Below are positions 7,489-17,461 of a stretch of DNA of 33,869 nucleotides, piece after piece. The stretch is from Elusimicrobiota bacterium (lineage in GTDB: Bacteria; CAYTYR01; UBA6262), in NCBI GenBank assembly GCA_016218565.1, contig JACRDM010000135.1, forward strand, positions 1 through 33,869, given 5' to 3'. How positions within the stretch are numbered: the first letter of the stretch is position 1; every line of letters begins with the position of its first letter. The position numbers and the translations under genes are program-made. Below the pieces are notes generated by a model, which saw only the letters and a list, made by a program, of their open reading frames with translations, was not told where the DNA came from and did no database searches.

Positions 7489-9889
7489 CTATGACTCGTG
7501 CTGCTTCTACTGCATCCTTGGCGTAACCATCTGCACCGATACTGGTGGCATAATCTCCGGTCACTGCTGCGCCGCCAATCACTGTTTTTACCTTCAATCC
7601 TGCCTGTTTTAAGGCAGTTATGACGGCCGGCATCTCTACCATAGTCGTAGTCATCAAGGCAGAAAGAGCCACTATCTGGGCTTTATGCTTTTTTACAGCC
7701 GCCACTATTCTTCCCGCAGTTACATCTTTACCCAGATCAATGATTCTATAGCCATAATTTTGTAGAATAGCAATGACGATGTTCTTGCCGATATCATGCA
7801 CATCGCCTTTGACGGTAGCGAAAACAATGGTCAATTGTTTTTGAGAGGGGCCAGAAGTACCTTTCTCCAATTCTTTTTGCAGGCGTTTCATCGCTACTTG
7901 GGCACACTCAGCCGACATCATCAACTGTGGCAGGAAATACTCTTTGCTTTCATATTTCTGGCCTACTTCTTCCAACGCCGGTATTATTTCTTGGTTTACA
8001 ATAGCCAGCGGTTTCTGTTTAGTTATCTTCTCCTCTACCAGTTTTATTACCGCGTCCTTATCCCCAGTAATTATAACTGACCTCAAACTGGTGTCCGCCA
8101 TCTGCCGTCCGCCATCTGCCGTCCGCCATCTGCCGAATTTCGCCAGGTACTTCTGCCCATTAGCATCCCGGTTGGATAGATACGCCGCCGCTAATAAAGT
8201 TTCCTGCATTTTTTCATCTAACGGGTTCATGATTACTGCGTCCAGACCAGCGACAACAGCCATGTCCAGAAAACTGGCATTGACCAAACTCCGGTTAGGC
8301 AAGCCATGAGACACATTGCTTACTCCCAGGACAGTCCTTACCCTATATTTTCTTTTAGTTTCAGTAATAGCTTTTATAGTATCTAAGGTCCCGCCTGGCT
8401 CAGCGGAGATAGCCAGGGCCAGGCAATCAATAAATACATCCTGACGGGGAATCTCGCAGGCAGCGGTTTCTTTTACAATTTTTCCGGCGATCTCTACTCT
8501 CTTTTGCCAGGTTTTAGGAATACCTTTTTCATCAATGCATAACCCAATCACGGCAGCGCCATATTGTTTGACCAGCGGTAGTATTTTCTTTAACTTTTCC
8601 TTTTCCCCGGTGACCGAGTTGACAAGCGCTTTGCCGGGATATTGCTTCAGGCCCTCTTCTAATACTTCTGGATTGGGAGAATCCAACACCACTGGCTTAT
8701 CCACGTGCGAACTCAAATCAAGGACAAGCTTCCTGATTGAATCTTTTTCAATAGTCCCCGGCACACTGACGTTGACATCTAACAGATCACAACCTGCACT
8801 AATCTGCGCTTTGGCTTCCTGTAAAAGGAGAGAGAAATTTTTAGATCTAATCGCTTCAGCTAGCAATTTCCGAGCGGTAGGATTTATTCTCTCGCCAATT
8901 ATTATTGGATACTCCCCTATCTCCACCGTCTTTGTCCGTGAAGTTAAATATGATCTTGCTTCCGCCTTTGTTTGTGCAGATATTTTCTTTGCTTTTACTA
9001 GTGACCAGCGACTAGCGACTGATAACCGCCTTATATGTTCCGGCGTCGTGCCGCAGCAGCCACCCAGGCAAGACACTCCTAATTTGGCAAAATCATTGGC
9101 CAATGAAGCGAATTCTTTGGGTCCAAGAGGAAACACTGTTTTTCCGCTTTCCAGCCTGGGCAAACCGGCATTTGGCTGAATAATGACCGGCACATGCGCT
9201 ACTGACAGCATCTCCCGGGCCACTGCCAGTAATTCCTTTGGCCCGGCGCTGCAATTAGCCCCGATCACATCTGCTCCCAGGGACTGCATGACTATGGCCG
9301 CGGTTCTGGGATCAGTCCCAGTCACTGTCCGCAATTCATTTTCAAAGGTCATAGAAGCGATCACTGGTAATCCGGTTTTCTTGCTGCCAATGATAGCCGC
9401 GCGCATTTCCTGCAGATCAGTCATAGTCTCTATGACCAGACAATCACAGCCGGCATTTTTCAGTAACCAGGCTTGTTCAGCGTATATATCTACGGCTTCG
9501 CCAAAGGATACTCTCCCCAATGGCTCAAGTAATTCACCTAAGATACTAATATCGCCGGCCACGAGAATATGTTTAGACTTGGCTGCTTCTTTAGCGAGCT
9601 TTACGCCGGCGTAAATTAATTTTTCCTGGTCCGCTTTCAAGCCATAACCCTTCAGTTTCAAGCGGTTAGCGCCAAAAGTATTGGCAATGATGACCTGGGC
9701 GCCAGCGGCAATATAGGATAGATGGATTTTCTTAACGATATGCGGATGGGTAAGATTATAGGTCTCGGGACAAACGCCTTGAGGCAGGTTTTCTCTCTGG
9801 AGCATGGTCCCCATAGCTCCATCGAAGATAATGATCTTGTTCTTTTTAAGCAGATTCTTGAAAGTCACTTTCCTTCCTTTGAAAAGCAA
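7442..9889 (-). CDS. metH: Cobalamin-dependent methionine synthase (Hcy, pterin and B12 domains; no activation domain)
   Basis: IFDGAMGTMLQ, NTFGANRLKL, GANCSAGP, GGCCGTTPEHI, GERINPTARK, DVHDIGKNIV (B12 DxHxxG), VIGGAAVTGDYATSIGADGYAKDA. Confidence 0.95.
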   Translation of the reverse strand: MLFKGRKVTFKNLLKKNKIIIFDGAMGTMLQRENLPQGVCPETYNLTHPHIVKKIHLSYIAAGAQVIIANTFGANRLKLKGYGLKADQEKLIYAGVKLAKEAAKSKHILVAGDISILGELLEPLGRVSFGEAVDIYAEQAWLLKNAGCDCLVIETMTDLQEMRAAIIGSKKTGLPVIASMTFENELRTVTGTDPRTAAIVMQSLGADVIGANCSAGPKELLAVAREMLSVAHVPVIIQPNAGLPRLESGKTVFPLGPKEFASLANDFAKLGVSCLGGCCGTTPEHIRRLSVASRWSLVKAKKISAQTKAEARSYLTSRTKTVEIGEYPIIIGERINPTARKLLAEAIRSKNFSLLLQEAKAQISAGCDLLDVNVSVPGTIEKDSIRKLVLDLSSHVDKPVVLDSPNPEVLEEGLKQYPGKALVNSVTGEKEKLKKILPLVKQYGAAVIGLCIDEKGIPKTWQKRVEIAGKIVKETAACEIPRQDVFIDCLALAISAEPGGTLDTIKAITETKRKYRVRTVLGVSNVSHGLPNRSLVNASFLDMAVVAGLDAVIMNPLDEKMQETLLAAAYLSNRDANGQKYLAKFGRWRTADGGRQMADTSLRSVIITGDKDAVIKLVEEKITKQKPLAIVNQEIIPALEEVGQKYESKEYFLPQLMMSAECAQVAMKRLQKELEKGTSGPSQKQLTIVFATVKGDVHDIGKNIVIAILQNYGYRIIDLGKDVTAGRIVAAVKKHKAQIVALSALMTTTMVEMPAVITALKQAGLKVKTVIGGAAVTGDYATSIGADGYAKDAVEAARVIGDVVRQLGIDNEIKM
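8093..8134. repeat. 14-bp tandem repeat, 3 perfect copies (gtccgccatctgcc) inside metH
   Basis: 8093-8106, 8107-8120 and 8121-8134 are identical; encodes GRWRTADGGRQMAD in three frames. Confidence 0.95.
8999..9026. repeat. Heptamer repeat tagtgac-cagcgac-tagcgac-tgataac inside metH
   Basis: Four consecutive related 7-mers; encodes LSVASRWSLV in the linker after the Hcy domain. Confidence 0.6.
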
Positions 9890-9908
9890 TTACGCGGATT
9901 TTATTCTT

Positions 9909-9941
9909 ACCACTCTACCACTTTATCACTATACCACTATT
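9909..9941. repeat. Octamer repeat taccactc-taccactt-tatcacta-taccacta
   Basis: Four consecutive TAYCACTN units between metH and the activation-domain gene; similar units at ~28181-28212. Confidence 0.6.
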
Positions 9942-10548
9942 TTTTATTGTTCCTTACCAGGCCCCAAATTCCGGTTACGGTTTTCTGCGGGATTAGCATG
10001 AATTTAGAAGATACGTTCACTCTTATAATTTGCGCATCCAATAATTTCAGGATCGTCTTATTTATTTTGAGCGGCCAAGCAGCGTATCCTGGACTAAATC
10101 GCGGTGTAGCCTGATATGACCCGGCTTTCCTGGTAACAGCTTCCTGTACCCGGTCGCAAAGAACCTCAACCCCCTCGCTGCCCACAGCATCCAGAATCAC
10201 AGCCTTAGTCGGTTCAGCGGCAGCAAACAAACGGTTGATCTCTTGTTCTAGGGCCGGGCCGATAGTGGTCACAAATAGCACCGCTTTCTCAGCACTCTTG
10301 AGCCGCCTGGCAATATTTTTATTTTCAATAATAAAATCAGGCAAGGTTACTTTTTGCCCATTATTACTAAGAATAGGAAAAATTTTATATTTCAGTCCTG
10401 GCCTTGCCAACGCGGCGCCTGTTTTTATCTGTTCTCGCACTAAGTTGTGCATACTGCTATCGGCTTTGGTTTTAGCCAAATCGTATTTCAAATACCGCAG
10501 GACTTCTTTTTCTCTGATCTTAAGAACGAGCTTTAAAGCCTTAGGCAT
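9937..10548 (-). CDS. Stand-alone vitamin B12-dependent methionine synthase activation domain protein
   Basis: TIGPALEQEINRLF, LDAVGSEGVEVLCD, PRFSPGYAAWPL (AdoMet-binding RxxxGY motif), upstream of metH. Confidence 0.85.
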   Translation of the reverse strand: MPKALKLVLKIREKEVLRYLKYDLAKTKADSSMHNLVREQIKTGAALARPGLKYKIFPILSNNGQKVTLPDFIIENKNIARRLKSAEKAVLFVTTIGPALEQEINRLFAAAEPTKAVILDAVGSEGVEVLCDRVQEAVTRKAGSYQATPRFSPGYAAWPLKINKTILKLLDAQIIRVNVSSKFMLIPQKTVTGIWGLVRNNKK

Positions 10549-10549
10549 G

Positions 10550-11464
10550 TCACTTTACCGCGACCCGCTTTTTAGCTTTTCTGGTTTCCCATTCATACAC
10601 CAGCGGACTAGCCACGGCAATAGAAGAATAGGTCCCGACTATTACACCGCTAAGCAAGGCCAGGGAAAAATCATGGATCACTTCTCCGCCCCAAACATAA
10701 AGGGCAATAAGCACAAAAATGACTGTTGAGGAAGTAATAATGGTCCGACTGAGCGTATCATTGATGCTGGTATTGATTATCTCGCCAAGTGTTTTACTGC
10801 GCAATAAACGCATATTTTCACGGATGCGGTCATAGACGACGATAGTATCGTTAATAGAATACCCGATCAGAGTTAATAAGGCAGCGATGATGGTCAGGCC
10901 GATCTCCTTATTCAGAATGGAAAAGATACCAACCGTAATGGTTACATCATGCACCAGGGCAATAACACCGGCCACGCCATGCGCGGCTGATTTAAACCTG
11001 AAGGCGACATAAATAATGATCCCGATCCAGGAAAAAATAACCGCCCATAAGGCTTGTTCACTCAAAGCTTCTCCCACCCGCGGGCCTACCATTTCAGTGC
11101 GTTCAACAATAAAAGTGCCTTCCCCCCATTTTGTCTTAAACGCCCGCTCTATTTTATTGCCCACTTCAATCATCGGAATAACTGATTTTTGGATACGGAT
11201 AATAAAAACATTCGCATCCAGGAAACTCTGGATTTCCGAGTTAGTAAAACCATTATCATCCAGGGTCTTTCTGACCTCTGCGGTAGCTGTTACCTGATTA
11301 AATTTTACCTGGATCAGTGATCCGCCGGTAAAGTCAACCCCTAACCTGGGGCCTCCTTTGGTCGCCAATGATACTATCCCGGCCAGGATCATAATGGCGC
11401 TGACCGTAAAGAACAGCCACCTTTTACCTATAAAATCAATATTGGTTTTATGAAATAATCGCAT
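10550..11464 (-). CDS. secF: Protein translocase subunit SecF
   Basis: IDFIGKRWLFFTVSAIMILAGI, LGVDFTGGSLIQVKF, GYSINDTIVVYDRIREN. Confidence 0.96.
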   Translation of the reverse strand: MRLFHKTNIDFIGKRWLFFTVSAIMILAGIVSLATKGGPRLGVDFTGGSLIQVKFNQVTATAEVRKTLDDNGFTNSEIQSFLDANVFIIRIQKSVIPMIEVGNKIERAFKTKWGEGTFIVERTEMVGPRVGEALSEQALWAVIFSWIGIIIYVAFRFKSAAHGVAGVIALVHDVTITVGIFSILNKEIGLTIIAALLTLIGYSINDTIVVYDRIRENMRLLRSKTLGEIINTSINDTLSRTIITSSTVIFVLIALYVWGGEVIHDFSLALLSGVIVGTYSSIAVASPLVYEWETRKAKKRVAVK

Positions 11465-11526
11465 CTTACCACTTCCCCCTTTTTAAATCGTTGTAAGCAT
11501 TTTTAAAATCTCCGTAATCAGCATCG

Positions 11527-12885
11527 TCAGATGCTCAGTTTCTTAATATCTTTGCCGGCTAAGGCATAATCAAATATCAAATGGGTCACCACGATAGCGG
11601 TGAACATACTAATAGTAATACCCAAGGTCAGGGTTACGGCAAATCCCTTGACCGGACCAGTCCCGAACTGGAACAGGAACGCGGCTGCAATCAACGTAGT
11701 CAAATTCGAGTCAATGATAGCGCTAAAAGCTTTTTCATATCCTGTGTCAATAGCCACCCGAATGGTCTTGCCAACCCTTAGTTCTTCCCTGATCCTTTCA
11801 AAGATCAGCACATTAGCATCCACTGCCATACCCAGAGCCAGGATGACACCGGCGATACCCGGCAAGGTCAACGTAGCGTGGAATGCCGCCATAGCCGCCA
11901 TTAAAACGATCAGATTCAAAATTACGGCCAGATTTGCAACCAAGCCGGACAATCCATAATAAATCGCCATGAAAATTACCACAAAAGTCAATCCGATCAG
12001 ACAAGCTTTTAAGCCTGCCTTTATAGAATCCTGGCCCAAAGACGGACCAATGGTCCTGTTTTCAATTATATTCACCGGAGCCGGTAAAGCGCCGGCCCGC
12101 AGGACGATAGCCAGGCCGCTGGCATCCTCCATGGTAAAATTACCTTCAATGATGGCATGGCCATCAGGGATACGCGATTTGATCACTGGCGCGGACTGGA
12201 CTACACCATCCAGCACTATCGCCAGCCTGCGGTTAATATTATCTCCGGTCAGCTTGGCAAAATCCTTGGCTCCCTGCTCGGTAAAATCTATGCCTATATA
12301 CGGCATGTTATACTGGCCGCCGATCTTTACCTTGGCGTTGGAAAGCGCCGCGCCAGTGAGCAAAGCTTCCTTTTTCAGCAGAATATGGTCTTCATGCTGA
12401 TCTTTCACTAATTCATATCCTTCAGGGATCTTCCCCTGGATAGCGTCGTTTAATTTATTGGTATCATCTACCAGCTTGAACTCCAGCAAAGCAGTCTGGC
12501 CGATCAAATCAATAGCTCGTTGGGTATCTTTGACTCCCGGCAATTGCACCAGGATCAGGTTATCACCTTGTTTCTGGATCAAAGGCTCAGCTACCCCGAA
12601 CTGGTCGATACGATTACGCAGGATCTCTATAGCCCGGTCCATAGCGTCATTCAACGTGGTCCCTTTTGGGATCTTAGTCTTATCTACTTCCAGGACCAGA
12701 TGCATTCCGCCTTTCAGGTCCAATCCCAGGTTAATGATCTTATTTACTATTTTATCCTGGTTCTTCTCTTTCTCCTCACGTTGTTTCGGAGTATATCTAT
12801 ACCATTTAATAGAAGGATATAAATACCACCCCGCTAAAACCATTATCACTAATACCAGTATCCATTTTATCTGCTTTGCATTCAT
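11527..12885 (-). CDS. secD: Protein translocase subunit SecD
   Basis: LGLDLKGGMHLVLEVD, ILRNRIDQFGVAEPLIQKQG, GMAVDANVLIFERIREEL. Confidence 0.96.
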   Translation of the reverse strand: MNAKQIKWILVLVIMVLAGWYLYPSIKWYRYTPKQREEKEKNQDKIVNKIINLGLDLKGGMHLVLEVDKTKIPKGTTLNDAMDRAIEILRNRIDQFGVAEPLIQKQGDNLILVQLPGVKDTQRAIDLIGQTALLEFKLVDDTNKLNDAIQGKIPEGYELVKDQHEDHILLKKEALLTGAALSNAKVKIGGQYNMPYIGIDFTEQGAKDFAKLTGDNINRRLAIVLDGVVQSAPVIKSRIPDGHAIIEGNFTMEDASGLAIVLRAGALPAPVNIIENRTIGPSLGQDSIKAGLKACLIGLTFVVIFMAIYYGLSGLVANLAVILNLIVLMAAMAAFHATLTLPGIAGVILALGMAVDANVLIFERIREELRVGKTIRVAIDTGYEKAFSAIIDSNLTTLIAAAFLFQFGTGPVKGFAVTLTLGITISMFTAIVVTHLIFDYALAGKDIKKLSI

Positions 12886-12911
12886 GTTTAGCTAACATTC
12901 TCCTCTCGGAT

Positions 12912-13580
12912 TTATAGAAGCTTGTGTTCATTTATCACTAGCGAAAAATTACACTCCAAAAGTTTAGCCGCCCGGCGGGAAATTACCATGCGAGACAAGA
13001 AGATCTCAAAATATTCCATCACCTGTGAAATAGTTGTATCAATGGTGATCTCCAGAGTAATTATCCTTTTCTCAGCATCCACGCGCAAAAATGACTTCTC
13101 CGCGGCATAATTCACCCGGTCATGGATATCAAACATCACCATATTTGGATTACGTACCCGGCTGCGGTGCACATCACTCTTATCCGCCAGGATCAAAGCA
13201 GCGGCCACCGCGCTCACTGGATCGCCAATTTCTTCCTCATGGTTGCCAATAGCGCCGATAATCTCGGTGATCTCGTCCGGGTCCATATTCATATCCCGCA
13301 ACACCATAATCGCGATATTGGCTGACGATATCCCGTGATCCACCCGGCTGATGACGTTTCCAATATCATGCAAATAACCGGCGATCGCGGCCAACTCGGC
13401 CAGCCTCTCGGTATACTTTAGATGCATCAATACATTCTGGGCAATATTTGAAACCAGGTTGGCATGCCTGTGCCCATGCTCGGTAAAACCGATCACTCCT
13501 AGATAACGGTTAGCGCCTTCCAGCAGTGAAACAACCAATGGGTGTTTTTTTACCACGGCCAGGGCGCTATTATTACTCAT
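12912..13580 (-). CDS. HD-domain phosphohydrolase
   Basis: EHGHRHANLVSNIA, AGYLHDIGNVISRVDHG, LADKSDVHRSRVRN. Confidence 0.85.
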   Translation of the reverse strand: MSNNSALAVVKKHPLVVSLLEGANRYLGVIGFTEHGHRHANLVSNIAQNVLMHLKYTERLAELAAIAGYLHDIGNVISRVDHGISSANIAIMVLRDMNMDPDEITEIIGAIGNHEEEIGDPVSAVAAALILADKSDVHRSRVRNPNMVMFDIHDRVNYAAEKSFLRVDAEKRIITLEITIDTTISQVMEYFEIFLSRMVISRRAAKLLECNFSLVINEHKLL

Positions 13581-13581
13581 C

Positions 13582-13899
13582 TCACTTCACCACCTCAACC
13601 TTGTTTTCCAGCTCGATATCCTGTGGCTTCTTTATATTGGAGATGGCCTCCTTAGAAAACGTGATCCTTGTTTCCTCATTTACCTTTAAATCCACCAAGT
13701 TACCCCGCACATTGGAAATGACCCCGTGCATACCTCCGCTAGTGATCACAGCGTCACCTTTTTTCATTTCTGCTAACATTTTTTTGCGCTCTTTCAACTG
13801 TTTCCTTTGCGGCAGCCAGACTACCACATAAAATATCACCACAATGAAAATGATCGGCAACAAATTCATTAATGGATTTGGCGTTGCTCCTGTCGGCAT
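13582..13899 (-). CDS. yajC: Preprotein translocase subunit YajC
   Basis: Single TM then PQRKQLKERKKMLAEMKKGDAVITSGGMHGVISNV. Confidence 0.94.
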   Translation of the reverse strand: MPTGATPNPLMNLLPIIFIVVIFYVVVWLPQRKQLKERKKMLAEMKKGDAVITSGGMHGVISNVRGNLVDLKVNEETRITFSKEAISNIKKPQDIELENKVEVVK

Positions 13900-13914
13900 G
13901 GTTCCTCCTGTATT

Positions 13915-15138
<1,224 letters not shown>

Positions 15139-15139
15139 T

Positions 15140-15161
15140 TAACCTGCTTTTAGGCAGGTTA
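15140..15161. repeat. Perfect 8-bp hairpin TAACCTGC-tttta(g)-GCAGGTTA
   Basis: Inverted arms upstream of tgt; shares the aggcaggt core with copies A and B. Confidence 0.55.
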
Positions 15162-15314
15162 GTTATATTTTAATACTATTTTCATAAAAAGGCAACAGAT
15201 ACTTTGTCACAATTTGCCTCAAGTTCAATATACCTTCAGAGACGTTACTTCAGGACTGACTCTCTTCCCTTCCCTTCCCTTTCGATGATAGTAATGTCAC
15301 CGGAGGTTTTATAA

Positions 15315-15359
15315 GATAGTCGGGCCGCTATCTGGATTGATTCCAGGAGCGGTTTTTTT
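15315..15359 (+). terminator. Rho-independent terminator-like structure (CCGCT..CTGGA-ttgat-TCCAG.AGCGG-T7) with an overlapping alternative hairpin GATAG...CTATC
   Basis: Arms 15325-15329/15348-15352 and 15332-15336/15342-15346, followed by T7 at 15353-15359; alternative pairing 15315-15319/15328-15332. Confidence 0.55.
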
Positions 15360-15383
15360 ATTTAAATTAAGGAGGATTTGTTT

Positions 15384-15446
15384 ATGTCAGAAAAATCGTT
15401 TGTATTAATACTACTAGGGATTGTCATTTGGTTTATAAAGCAGTAG
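15384..15446 (+). CDS. Unlisted 20-aa putative membrane peptide MSEKSFVLILLGIVIWFIKQ
   Basis: AAGGAGG at 15369-15375, 8 nt before ATG; single hydrophobic helix with charged ends. Confidence 0.5.
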   Translation: MSEKSFVLILLGIVIWFIKQ

Positions 15447-15495
15447 CTATTAATAGCCGTAAAAACCGAGGGAAATAATATTCCTCAGTTCAGGG

Positions 15496-16728
15496 TTACT
15501 CGATCCAGCGTACAACAGCAAACCGGGTAGCCTGGGGCAAGGAAACAAATCCCTCATAATTAAACTGGTTTATCCTGGGTTCCGACGGACCGCAATGCAA
15601 GATGAGGTCATACTTATCCAAAAGACCATTAGGGGTTCCGTTTTCACTGGAATCAGCATACAAAATACCGACATGATCCCAGCTCCTGTCTGCTTTATCA
15701 GGTATATAATTAAATAAGATAATGTCTCCTGGATGAATACCATTCTGCCCTATTTTGATGATCTTTTGATCAGCAGGCGCTCCGGCGGCATCATTATATT
15801 TCGCATAGATGATTCCATCTGAGTCATAATAATGATCAGAGAGGATCAATTTCATTAAGCCCCCCGTTGGCAGGGAATAACGCAATCCAGTGACATTAGT
15901 ATAAGGGATCCTTTTTCCCTTATATTTATTCCAGCCACCTACCACAAGATCCGCGCAATCTACTCCGACATAATTATCAACCTGGGCAGGATAAGAACCG
16001 AACACTCCCGGGACATTGAAATACCCGGTCAAATATCCCAGATAAGAAACATCTTGCTGAACAGTGACCCGACAGACTTCATTACTAATACCATTATTAG
16101 CATATCTTTCCATCCCAGGCGATCCCAAACGTTTCCGCGCTCCGCTGACATCTTTATATTCAATTACCACGCCATAACGCATGGTACCGAGGCCATCATG
16201 TATATCATATTCCGGATCAGTAGGATGCGCATCGGCTAATATGGTCCATTTATTGTTTTCTGCAACTAATTGGTTCTCTCGATAAGTGATCTTATCAACA
16301 GATAACGGCTGCCTGTCTGTTTTTCCTCCCGGGGCCCCCGCATTCGTATACCATAAGAACCACGGATTTACCGGATCATGTCCGCGGCCAGTCAAATGAT
16401 ACATTTCCGGCTCAACTTTAAACCAGGTGATATCGATCTGACCGATGTAATCACCGGGTTTTTTTGGGATGATCTCGTAGTCATCGATCTTTATCCTTTG
16501 GACATCACTAAAATAGATTACTTTACCGCTTTCTCTGGCTTTAATCACCAAGTAAAGAGCGCATGTATCCTTCTTCAATATATTCTTGGCTAAAGTATCG
16601 GCAGTATTATTTTTATTGACTTGTGAAACAATAAAAACTTTTTCCACAGAAAGCGCCGAGCCTGTTCCTGCCCGCCCCAGGATACACATAACGATCATAA
16701 ATAAGCATATTCTATTACGGTAAGACAT
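15496..16728 (-). CDS. Secreted NlpC/P60- or CHAP-like cysteine amidase candidate
   Basis: Signal peptide; VGVDCADLVVGGWNKY (Cys) and SWDHVGILYAD (His) plus HPGDIILFN. Confidence 0.65.
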   Translation of the reverse strand: MSYRNRICLFMIVMCILGRAGTGSALSVEKVFIVSQVNKNNTADTLAKNILKKDTCALYLVIKARESGKVIYFSDVQRIKIDDYEIIPKKPGDYIGQIDITWFKVEPEMYHLTGRGHDPVNPWFLWYTNAGAPGGKTDRQPLSVDKITYRENQLVAENNKWTILADAHPTDPEYDIHDGLGTMRYGVVIEYKDVSGARKRLGSPGMERYANNGISNEVCRVTVQQDVSYLGYLTGYFNVPGVFGSYPAQVDNYVGVDCADLVVGGWNKYKGKRIPYTNVTGLRYSLPTGGLMKLILSDHYYDSDGIIYAKYNDAAGAPADQKIIKIGQNGIHPGDIILFNYIPDKADRSWDHVGILYADSSENGTPNGLLDKYDLILHCGPSEPRINQFNYEGFVSLPQATRFAVVRWIE

Positions 16729-17461
16729 GTTTTAACTCTGGATAGTATTCAAATGGTTTTAAAATCCCGTTTTCATATTTCAAAACCATAAGATGCGTAT
16801 GGGTGGGACTGCTTTTCTTATTGGCTAGCAGCCCGGTCCTACCTACTGTTCCTATTACTGTTCCGGCTTTCACAAAATTCCCTGAGGCCGCTAACACTTT
16901 GTCCAAATGAGCATAATAAAAGAACTGGTCAGATTTTGGATTATATAACCAGATATAATTCCCGCCCCGCAGCTTACTGCCCTTTTGCCAAGTAGTATAA
17001 GTACTAAGCACAATACTATCAACCATAGCTAATGCTTCCACTGGTTGATGGGTCTGATCATCAAGACTATTTTGATCTTTATCCCTGATAAAAATATCAT
17101 GCGCCGGATGCCCGCCGTGCCGGTTACCGTCAAAAAAGTTATATCCTTTGATAGGACTCACCCCATAGACAACATCCGGCTGGAAATCACTTCCTTTAGG
17201 AGCGATACTTTTCAAACCATATCCTTTTAAAGGGAATATCCAGGCTTGATTTCCTGTAAAATCATATTTAGCGCAAACTAACCGAATATCATTCAGTATA
17301 CCTGGCAACTCAGCCTGGGCGGAAGTCTTAGTAATCAGTCCATCCCTGATTTTCACTTCATAATTTTCCCAGGAAATTATTGGGGCAGCTGACAATGAAG
17401 CTATGGTCAGCGGCACCAGTAAAAAAGCAATAATAAAAGCATTACTAGCTATTTTCTTCAT
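16715..17461 (-). CDS. Secreted M23-family metallopeptidase
   Basis: HGGHPAHDIFIRD, FYYAHLDKVLAASGNFVKAGTVIGTVGRTG, HTHLMVL. Confidence 0.85.
   Translation of the reverse strand: MKKIASNAFIIAFLLVPLTIASLSAAPIISWENYEVKIRDGLITKTSAQAELPGILNDIRLVCAKYDFTGNQAWIFPLKGYGLKSIAPKGSDFQPDVVYGVSPIKGYNFFDGNRHGGHPAHDIFIRDKDQNSLDDQTHQPVEALAMVDSIVLSTYTTWQKGSKLRGGNYIWLYNPKSDQFFYYAHLDKVLAASGNFVKAGTVIGTVGRTGLLANKKSSPTHTHLMVLKYENGILKPFEYYPELKHVLP

Noticed and set aside
8535-9179. 214-aa plus-strand ORF (and 9183-9614, 7796-8309)
   Set aside because: Antisense to metH with no recognisable domain.
11600-12895. Series of plus-strand ORFs over secD
   Set aside because: Shadow ORFs of a well-supported secD.
15266-15292. 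cttcccttcccttcccttt tract as a minus-strand G-quadruplex upstream of tgt
   Set aside because: Only three clean GGG runs are visible; insufficient for a standard quadruplex call.
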